Shown here: positions 8,165-13,909 of the stretch, one piece after another | Numbering within the stretch: position 1 is the stretch's first letter | Layout: the number at the start of each line of letters is the position of its first letter | DNA from: Bacteroidaceae bacterium | Lineage (GTDB): Bacteria; Bacteroidota; Bacteroidia; Bacteroidales; Bacteroidaceae | DNA: 14,997 nt | Direction of reading: 5' to 3' | Assembly (NCBI GenBank): GCA_024695315.1 | Contig: JAILIJ010000320.1 | Coordinates: 1-14,997 of the forward strand | The notes under the pieces: model-generated | What the model saw: only the letters and a program-made list of their open reading frames with translations | Databases searched by the model: none | What the model was told of the DNA's origin: nothing | Made by a program: the position numbers and the translations under genes

Positions 8165-9808
8165 TTACTTTGTTTTCTTTGTGTCTGCTTTAGGTGCATC
8201 TGTACCCTTGAAGTTCTCAATTGCAGCCTTAATGAAGCTCATGAAGAGTGGATGTGGCTTAAGAACTGTTGAAGAGTATTCTGGATGGAACTGTGTTCCT
8301 ATGTACCATTTGTTAGTAGGCACCTCGACGATTTCCACAAGGTCATTTTCTGCGTTTACACCCACGCATTTCATTCCTGCTTTCTCAAATTCCTCTTTGA
8401 AAGCGTTATTGAACTCATAGCGATGACGGTGGCGCTCGATGATGTTCTCTTGTTTATATGCCTCGTATGTCTTAGAATCCTTTTGTACAGTACATTCATA
8501 TCCTCCAAGACGCATTGTTCCTCCCATGTGTGTGATAGACTTCTGTTCTTCCATGATGTCAATCACGTTATGTGGTGTAGACTCATCCATTTCTCGGCTG
8601 TTTGCATCTGCGTATCCGAGTACGGTACGAGCATATTCAATTACCATCATCTGCATACCAAGACAAATACCAAATGTTGGTATGTTGTTTTCACGACAGT
8701 ATCTTGCAGCTGTGATTTTTCCTTCTATTCCGCGCTGGCCGAATCCTGGACAGATGACAACGCCAGCCATTCCTTTGAGTTGTTCTTCTACGTTTTCGTC
8801 ATTTATCTTCTCGGAATTGATGAAATGACTCTTTACCTTGAAGCCGTTGTAAGTTCCTGCGTGCTGCAGAGATTCCAAAATAGACTTATAAGCATCCTGA
8901 AGATCATATTTTCCTACGAGACCAATATGTAGAATTTCTGTTGCGTTGCGACGAAGTTCGAGGAAGTTCTTCCAAGGGCCGAGTCCTGGAGTAGGTCCTA
9001 TGGCCATATTGAGTTTACGCAGAATAGCGATATCGAGTGCCTGTTCCTGCATCTTGACAGGTACCTCATAAATAGAAGGTAGGTCAAGTGACTGAACAAC
9101 ACAATCCTTATCGACGTTACAGAAAGCAGCAACTTTATTGCGTAAGTTTTGGTTGAGGTCGTGTTCAGCACGTAGTACAATTACGTCAGGCTGAATTCCG
9201 AGACTCTGCAATTCCTTTACAGAATGTTGAGTAGGCTTAGTTTTAAGCTCACCTGCTGCAGCAAGGTAAGGAACGTATGTGAGGTGTACACATACGGCAT
9301 TGTGTCCAAGTTCCCATTTAAGCTGTCGTATAGCTTCGAGGAATGGGTGACTCTCTATGTCGCCAACTGTACCACCAATTTCTGTGATGACGAAGTCGTA
9401 TTTGTTTTGACGTCCAAGGATAAGCATGTTGCGCTTAATCTCGTCAGTAATGTGAGGTACAACTTGAATAGTTTTTCCGAGATAATCGCCACGGCGTTCT
9501 TTTTCTATTACGTTCATGTAGATACGTCCTGTGGTGATATTATTTGCACGAGTAGTCTGAATACCTGTGAAACGCTCGTAGTGTCCAAGGTCGAGGTCTG
9601 TCTCCACACCATCAATAGTAACGTAACATTCTCCATGTTCGTATGGATTGAGTGTACCTGGGTCTACATTGATGTATGGATCAAACTTTTGGATTGTAAT
9701 GTTGTAACCTCTTGCCTGTAACAGTTTACCTATTGAGGAAGCGATAATGCCTTTTCCAAGTGAACTAGCCACACCGCCAGTCACGAAGATGTACTTTGTT
9801 TCAGCCAT
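8165..9808 (-). CDS. pyrG: CTP synthase (glutamine-hydrolysing)
   Basis: This 547-residue enzyme converts UTP, ATP and glutamine into CTP, the last step of pyrimidine nucleotide synthesis, in the cytoplasm. The N-terminal amidoligase domain (about 1-270) begins with the P-loop-like FVTGGVASSLGKGI and contains the conserved DPYINVDPGTLNPYEHGE region. The C-terminal class I glutamine amidotransferase domain (about 295-535) has the nucleophile Cys382 in GICLGMQ and the His508/Glu510 pair in QFHPEYSS. Length and order are normal for the family. It is the first gene of the minus-strand run, with a promoter of Bacteroidota type about 40 bases upstream, and it is divergent from the DUF1573 gene. The short leader (about 33 bases) shows no evident attenuator. 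Confidence 0.98.
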   Translation of the reverse strand: MAETKYIFVTGGVASSLGKGIIASSIGKLLQARGYNITIQKFDPYINVDPGTLNPYEHGECYVTIDGVETDLDLGHYERFTGIQTTRANNITTGRIYMNVIEKERRGDYLGKTIQVVPHITDEIKRNMLILGRQNKYDFVITEIGGTVGDIESHPFLEAIRQLKWELGHNAVCVHLTYVPYLAAAGELKTKPTQHSVKELQSLGIQPDVIVLRAEHDLNQNLRNKVAAFCNVDKDCVVQSLDLPSIYEVPVKMQEQALDIAILRKLNMAIGPTPGLGPWKNFLELRRNATEILHIGLVGKYDLQDAYKSILESLQHAGTYNGFKVKSHFINSEKINDENVEEQLKGMAGVVICPGFGQRGIEGKITAARYCRENNIPTFGICLGMQMMVIEYARTVLGYADANSREMDESTPHNVIDIMEEQKSITHMGGTMRLGGYECTVQKDSKTYEAYKQENIIERHRHRYEFNNAFKEEFEKAGMKCVGVNAENDLVEIVEVPTNKWYIGTQFHPEYSSTVLKPHPLFMSFIKAAIENFKGTDAPKADTKKTK

Positions 9809-9848
9809 TTTGTACGATGTATATCTGTTATTTTTAAAAATTCGGGGA

Positions 9849-9882
9849 CAAAATTACAAAAAAATGTTAGAATTTATGCAAA
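9849..9882 (-). promoter_or_regulatory. Promoter for pyrG
   Basis: On the minus strand, 9849-9856 reads TAATTTTG, a match to the Bacteroidota -7 element TAnnTTTG, with a -33-like TTTG at 9879-9882. The spacing between them is 22 bases, slightly longer than the usual 19-21. Transcription would start about 35 bases before the pyrG start codon. It is placed back-to-back with the promoter of the DUF1573 gene. Confidence 0.55.
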
Positions 9883-9909
9883 GGTTGGTGTTAATAATAG
9901 TTTTTTATT

Positions 9910-9917
9910 TACTTTTG
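9910..9917 (+). promoter_or_regulatory. -7 promoter element for the DUF1573 gene
   Basis: TACTTTTG at 9910-9917 matches the Bacteroidota -7 consensus TAnnTTTG. The only -33-like bases at a sensible distance are GTTG at 9884-9887 (22-base spacing), so the upstream half is weak. With a start site a few bases after 9917, the leader to the preferred start codon at 9982 would be just under 60 bases. Confidence 0.5.
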
Positions 9918-9981
9918 CTTGATTTTTGATTTGTAAAATGAGAAAATGTCACAACTGTGGCATTCCAAAAACTTGAATAAG

Positions 9982-10383
9982 ATGAAAGAAAGATTTATTA
10001 TGTTGCTGCTTTCACTTGTTGTGGCAGTAGGAGTTAGTGCAAAGAAATATCCAGTTATCAAATTTGAAAATACTAAGATAAGTATGGGTACATTTTCCAT
10101 GGATGATCCTGTGAGGACTGTAACATTCAAGTTTACAAATGTCGGAAAGGCTAAATTAGTTATAAATTATGTACATGCTTCTTGTGGATGTACAGCTGTT
10201 GACTATCCAAAAGATTTTGTTGCACCTGGTGCGTCAGGAGAAATTAAAGTTACATATAATGGGTTTGGTAAGATGCCTGGAAAAGTTAATAAGCATGTAC
10301 AGATTTTTACTAATTGTAAAGATGAAATGTCTCGTATTTTTATAACAGGTGAAATGACAGATGTGCCTGTTTCTAAGAAATAA
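9982..10383 (+). CDS. Exported DUF1573 domain protein
   Basis: A 133-residue protein with a signal peptide (MKERFIMLLLSLVVAVGVSA, about 20 residues) and one DUF1573 domain, an immunoglobulin-like fold common in Bacteroidota exported proteins. The conserved SCGCT motif is present (HASCGCTAVDYPK, about residues 58-70), followed by the glycine-rich strand pattern typical of the family (GEIKVTYNGFGKMPG, HVQIFTNC). An ATG 36 bases upstream (9946) is in frame, but it would put twelve polar residues before the signal peptide and lies inside a palindrome, so 9982 is preferred. The biochemical function of the family is not established. The gene stands alone between two promoters, followed by a hairpin at 10407-10439. 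Confidence 0.85.
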   Translation: MKERFIMLLLSLVVAVGVSAKKYPVIKFENTKISMGTFSMDDPVRTVTFKFTNVGKAKLVINYVHASCGCTAVDYPKDFVAPGASGEIKVTYNGFGKMPGKVNKHVQIFTNCKDEMSRIFITGEMTDVPVSKK

Positions 10384-10402
10384 GTATAAATAATGCATAT
10401 AT

Positions 10403-10434
10403 TTTGGGCTGCAAACGTTTTTTTTGTAACTTTG
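10403..10434 (+). promoter_or_regulatory. Promoter for recR
   Basis: A -33 TTTG (10403-10406) and a -7 TAACTTTG (10427-10434) are separated by 20 bases, an excellent fit to the Bacteroidota sigma factor consensus. The start site would fall near 10441, about 40 bases before the recR start codon. The element overlaps a terminator-like hairpin (10407-10439). Confidence 0.7.
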
Positions 10435-10445
10435 CAGCCGTTTTT
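10407..10445 (+). terminator. Hairpin with T-tract after the DUF1573 gene, overlapping the recR promoter
   Basis: GGCTGCAAA (10407-10415) pairs perfectly with TTTGCAGCC (10431-10439) around a 15-base loop that contains an 8-T run, and a T5 tract follows (10441-10445). It begins 23 bases after the DUF1573 stop codon and could terminate that transcript. The large loop lowers confidence, and the same bases include the recR -7 element. Confidence 0.5.
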
Positions 10446-10479
10446 ATGACACTTTTAATGTTTTTACGAATTAGAAAGT

Positions 10480-11097
10480 ATGGTTCAGCAGTATTCGTCA
10501 GCTCTATTGGAGCGTGCCGTTGATGAGTTCGCAAAGTTGCCTGGAATAGGCCGTAAGACTGCTATGCGACTTGTTCTTCATTCTTTGCGACTTGAGGTTG
10601 GGGCTGTTGACCGTTTCTGTGATGCCATATCGACATTGCGTCATGAAGTAAAATATTGTAAGGTCTGTCATAATATCTCGGATACTGATGTCTGTCAGCT
10701 ATGTGCTGATCCTCGACGTGATGCTACTACTGTATGCGTTGTTGAGAATATACAAGACGTTATGGCTATCGAGGCTACAATGCAATATCATGGTCTTTAT
10801 CATGTGCTTGGAGGTGTTATTTCTCCCATGGATGGTGTAGGACCTAGTGATCTTGAGATTGATAGTTTAGTAAAACGAGTTGATTCAGGAGATGTAAATG
10901 AGATAATTTTAGCTTTGAGTAGTACGATGGAGGGGGATACGACAAACTTCTTTATATATCGGAAATTGATGAACTACCCGAAAGTTAAGATTACGGTTTT
11001 GGCAAGAGGACTCTCTATAAATGATGAGTTGCAGTATACTGATGAGGTTACATTGGGGCGTTCGCTAGTCAATCGTGTACCGTTTACTGGAAAATAA
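10480..11097 (+). CDS. recR: Recombination mediator protein RecR
   Basis: This 205-residue protein is RecR, which works with RecO (and RecF) to load RecA on single-stranded DNA gaps during recombinational repair. Features appear in the usual order: an N-terminal helix-hairpin-helix (LPGIGRKTAMRL, about 20-31), a four-cysteine zinc site (Cys60, Cys63, Cys72, Cys75), and a Toprim domain starting at VCVVEN (about 85-90) and running to about 180, with the C-terminal LGRSLVNR segment. Length is normal. The start at 10480 gives the expected MxQQYSSALLE N-terminus. It has its own promoter and is followed after 14 bases by a small membrane-protein gene and then a glycosyltransferase gene, so the three are likely one transcript. 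Confidence 0.97.
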   Translation: MVQQYSSALLERAVDEFAKLPGIGRKTAMRLVLHSLRLEVGAVDRFCDAISTLRHEVKYCKVCHNISDTDVCQLCADPRRDATTVCVVENIQDVMAIEATMQYHGLYHVLGGVISPMDGVGPSDLEIDSLVKRVDSGDVNEIILALSSTMEGDTTNFFIYRKLMNYPKVKITVLARGLSINDELQYTDEVTLGRSLVNRVPFTGK

Positions 11098-11111
11098 GAA
11101 CTTAAAACAGA

Positions 11112-11570
11112 ATGGAAAAAAAAATACAAGAAATTTTGTTGATTTTGAAGTCTACAATTGTTGCCCTATGGTCTATATCTATAATATTAGTCATATTGGG
11201 TGAGAACAATATTTTTGCAGATTGGATAGTTGAACCAAATAGTCAGGAAGAATTTGTGCTAAATTGCGTAGTAATCTTTCTTACTGTAATAGGTGTCCCA
11301 CTTTCTTTAAAGTTCTATAATCTTTGTACTACTCATTCTTTACGAAGAATGAATAATGATGAGGCTCTACAAAGTTATTTAGTTCACGCATGTGTTCGTA
11401 ATGTCGTATTGCTTCTTATTATTGCAATAGATATTGTGGTATATTATATTACTGCAAATATAACAGGTGCTATGTGTGCCTTGATTGTTGCTATGATATC
11501 ATTATATTGCTGGCCAAAGCGTGTTCAGTTGGATGAATATCTTGAGAAGGTAAATGCCGATGAGGAATAA
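11112..11570 (+). CDS. Small unrecognised membrane protein downstream of recR
   Basis: I do not recognise this 152-residue protein. It has four probable membrane segments: about residues 8-30, 46-66, 88-108 and 112-130, the last two close together. Short charged stretches lie between them, including LRRMNNDEALQSY (about 76-88), and a polar tail (WPKRVQLDEYLEKVNADEE) ends the protein. There is no signal for an enzyme active site. It starts 14 bases after recR and ends 35 bases before the glycosyltransferase gene on the same strand, so it is probably co-transcribed. A link to cell-envelope glycan work is only suggested by the neighbour. Confidence 0.7.
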   Translation: MEKKIQEILLILKSTIVALWSISIILVILGENNIFADWIVEPNSQEEFVLNCVVIFLTVIGVPLSLKFYNLCTTHSLRRMNNDEALQSYLVHACVRNVVLLLIIAIDIVVYYITANITGAMCALIVAMISLYCWPKRVQLDEYLEKVNADEE

Positions 11571-11605
11571 TTACAAATGATTAACGAACAGAGCTACTAA
11601 GGAAA

Positions 11606-12769
11606 ATGAAAATCACTATAGTGATAGTTAACTACAATGTAAAGCATTATGTCGAACAATGTTTATTGTCGGTAGAACGTGCTTTGAATGGTATCTCCGG
11701 AGAGGTATATGTTGTTGATAACAAAAGTACAGATGGGTCGGTAGAATATCTTAGAGGACGTTTTCCTTGGGTGTTTTTTATACAGAATGATTTTAATGCA
11801 GGATTTTCTAAAGCCAACAATCAGGCTTTGAGAATGGCTAGAGGTGAATATCTTATGCTTTTAAATCCTGATACGATAGTTGGAGAGAATGTGCTGAGGC
11901 AATGTATTGAATTTATGGATAGTCATGACGATTGTGGAGGTCTGGGACTTAGAATGCTTCGTCAAGATGGATCTTTTGCCCCAGAGTCAAGAAGGGGAGT
12001 GCCTACGCCATGGACTTCATTCTGTAAGATGGTAGGCTTGTGTTCGTTGTTTCCACAGAGTCGTATTTTTGGACGTTATTACATGCAATATTTGCCATTA
12101 GATGAGGCATCTCCTATAGAGATAATTTCTGGTGCGTGTATGTTGATGCGTAAGACAACTACAGACATTTGTGGACTCCTCGATGAAACATTTTTTATGT
12201 ACGGAGAGGATATAGATTTGTCATATAGAATATTGCAGGCTGGATTTAAGAATTATTATATCCCGTCTACAATTCTTCATTATAAGGGAGAAAGTACCCA
12301 AAAGAGTTCTTTTAGATATGTAAATGCCTTTTACCAGTCGATGTTGATATTTTTTCATAAGCATTTTGGAAAATATAATTATCCATTGATAGCTGTTGTT
12401 ACAATAGCCGTATATGCTAAGGCTGCATTAACGTTTTTGACTCAGCAGTTAAAAAAACGTTCCACAGTTCGCCAGTCTTCGATGCAATATATACGTCACA
12501 AAAAATTCTTGCTTGTTGGAAAGGGTCATAATCTTATGGAAATGGAGGCTTTAATGGAGGAAAATCATTTATACCATTCTGTTTGTAAGAATACTCTGGC
12601 CAAAGATGAACCAACAGCTGATTATGTGGTGTTTGATACGGATGCTTATAGTTTTGAGGAAATTTTGGAATGGTTCCATCATAACGAGGAGATGAGACCT
12701 CGTCCGCTTATTGCTACATATATTAGCATGAGCCGAACAATCATTACAGGTAATGTTGTTATACAATAA
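11606..12769 (+). CDS. Family 2 glycosyltransferase with an extra C-terminal domain
   Basis: This 387-residue protein opens with a GT-A glycosyltransferase domain of family 2 (about 1-250): the nucleotide-sugar site VIVNYN (6-11), VVDNKSTDGS (36-45), the NAGFSKANN segment (64-72) and the metal-site NPDT (87-90), followed later by the acceptor-side FFMYGEDIDLSYR and HYKGEST motifs. This pattern is seen in rhamnosyl- and related transferases of envelope polysaccharide synthesis. A hydrophobic stretch (about 256-278) may touch or cross the membrane. The last about 90 residues, from KKFLLVGKGHN, look like a small alpha/beta unit without a family I can name. Donor and acceptor sugars cannot be read from the sequence. 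It lies 35 bases after the small membrane-protein gene. Confidence 0.88.
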   Translation: MKITIVIVNYNVKHYVEQCLLSVERALNGISGEVYVVDNKSTDGSVEYLRGRFPWVFFIQNDFNAGFSKANNQALRMARGEYLMLLNPDTIVGENVLRQCIEFMDSHDDCGGLGLRMLRQDGSFAPESRRGVPTPWTSFCKMVGLCSLFPQSRIFGRYYMQYLPLDEASPIEIISGACMLMRKTTTDICGLLDETFFMYGEDIDLSYRILQAGFKNYYIPSTILHYKGESTQKSSFRYVNAFYQSMLIFFHKHFGKYNYPLIAVVTIAVYAKAALTFLTQQLKKRSTVRQSSMQYIRHKKFLLVGKGHNLMEMEALMEENHLYHSVCKNTLAKDEPTADYVVFDTDAYSFEEILEWFHHNEEMRPRPLIATYISMSRTIITGNVVIQ

Positions 12770-12790
12770 ATGAAGTTCCGCAAACTTCAT
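12770..12790 (+). repeat. Hairpin directly after the glycosyltransferase stop codon
   Basis: ATGAAGTT (12770-12777) pairs perfectly with AACTTCAT (12783-12790) around a 5-base loop, starting at the first base after the stop codon. No T-run follows, so it is a poor intrinsic terminator; it may protect the transcript end. Confidence 0.45.
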
Positions 12791-12996
12791 GATTTCATAG
12801 GGAGAAAAGACTATATATAGGAAGGTTATTGCTACACTTAGAGGAAAAGACGATGAATAGAATTGTCTGCTACCATAAATAAGAGTGAATTTATAACCAA
12901 AATATTTTTGAAAATATTTACATTCTGACTCATAAGAAGTCTTATAAGCGGAACATTCATGATTTTAGATTACTAATAATTATTAAGATATTTATT
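12791..12996 (+). other. Non-coding leader region upstream of hisG
   Basis: No frame on the plus strand stays open long enough here, and I found no tRNA. The region is AT-rich and contains a nine-base AT-only inverted repeat (12900-12908 with 12911-12919). Within it, TATTTTTG at 12903-12910 matches the -7 consensus TAnnTTTG and could be the hisG promoter, about 86 bases before the start codon, but no TTTG is seen at the -33 distance. There is no run of histidine codons that would mark a classical his attenuator. Confidence 0.4.
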
Positions 12997-13848
12997 ATGT
13001 TGAGAATTGCAGTTCAATCAAAGGGTCGTCTTTATGAGGACACAATTAACCTCCTTACTGAGGCAGGTATTAAGATTCCTAGTAGCAAGCGCACATTGCT
13101 TGTTCAGTCAACAAATTTTCCACTTGAGGTACTTTATCTCCGTGATGATGATATCCCTCAGACTGTTGCCGATGGTGTTGCTGACGTTGGTATCGTTGGT
13201 GAAAATGAGTTTGTTGAACGTGGGGAGGATGCTGATGTTATCAAGCGTCTTGGTTTCAGTAAATGCCGTATCTCACTTGCTATTCCAAAGGCTGTTGATT
13301 ATCCTGGTGTAGAATGGTTTAATGGAAAGAAAATTGCCACTTCATACCCAAATATCCTAAAGAACTTTATGAAGGAAAAGAATGTCAATATAGATATTCA
13401 TGTTATTCAAGGTTCTGTTGAGATTGCTCCAGGTATCGGACTTGCTGATGGTATATTTGATATTGTTAGCTCTGGTTCTACACTTGTTAGCAATAATCTG
13501 TCAGAGGTAGAGGTAGTTATGAAGAGTGAGGCTCTTCTTATTGGAGATAAGAAACTTTCTGCAGAAAAGCGCGCCATACTTGATGAGTTGCTTTTCCGTA
13601 TTGAATCTGTTCTTATTGCTGAGGACAAGAAGTATGTTCGTATGAATGCTCCTAAGGCTCGTCTTGCTGAAATTGTTAAGGTACTTCCTGGTCTTAAGAG
13701 CCCTACAATCATTCCACTTGCTGATGACGAATGGTGTTCTGTTCATGCTGTGCTTGAAGAGAAGCATTTCTGGGAGATCGTCGGACAGCTCAAGGCACTC
13801 GGCGCAGAGGGTATTCTCGTTACTCCAATCGAAAAGATGATTCTTTAA
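12997..13848 (+). CDS. hisG: ATP phosphoribosyltransferase, long form
   Basis: HisG catalyses the first and feedback-controlled step of histidine synthesis, joining ATP and PRPP. At 283 residues this is the long form, with the two-lobe catalytic part (about 1-210) and a C-terminal ACT-like regulatory domain (about 212-283) that binds histidine in homologues, so it does not need a HisZ partner. The N-terminus (LRIAVQSKGRLYEDT) and the PRPP-binding segment EIAPGIGLADGIFDIVSSGSTL region (about residues 144-165) are clear. Codons here favour GCT, GTT and CTT more than in the recR-glycosyltransferase segment, which fits higher expression. It is followed by hisD after 61 bases, as the start of a his operon. 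Confidence 0.97.
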   Translation: MLRIAVQSKGRLYEDTINLLTEAGIKIPSSKRTLLVQSTNFPLEVLYLRDDDIPQTVADGVADVGIVGENEFVERGEDADVIKRLGFSKCRISLAIPKAVDYPGVEWFNGKKIATSYPNILKNFMKEKNVNIDIHVIQGSVEIAPGIGLADGIFDIVSSGSTLVSNNLSEVEVVMKSEALLIGDKKLSAEKRAILDELLFRIESVLIAEDKKYVRMNAPKARLAEIVKVLPGLKSPTIIPLADDEWCSVHAVLEEKHFWEIVGQLKALGAEGILVTPIEKMIL

Positions 13849-13909
13849 TAATAAACATACGTCTTTAACAAATCACGGTACATGATTAAGTGTACTAAAG
13901 TATAAGAAG

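Noticed and set aside
8285..8932. A 215-codon open frame on the plus strand inside pyrG, and a 165-codon one at 9224-9721.
   Set aside because: Both are antisense to a fully conserved CTP synthase, have cysteine- and phenylalanine-rich unlikely compositions, and show no domain.
12770..12882. Short open frames in the hisG leader (16 codons from 12770 and 9 codons from 12853) as a his attenuator peptide.
   Set aside because: Each has only one His codon, and there is no terminator/antiterminator pair with a U-run before hisG.
13849..13909. Inverted repeat GTACA/TGTAC between hisG and hisD as a regulatory hairpin.
   Set aside because: Five pairs only with an eight-base loop; expected by chance in such AT-rich sequence.
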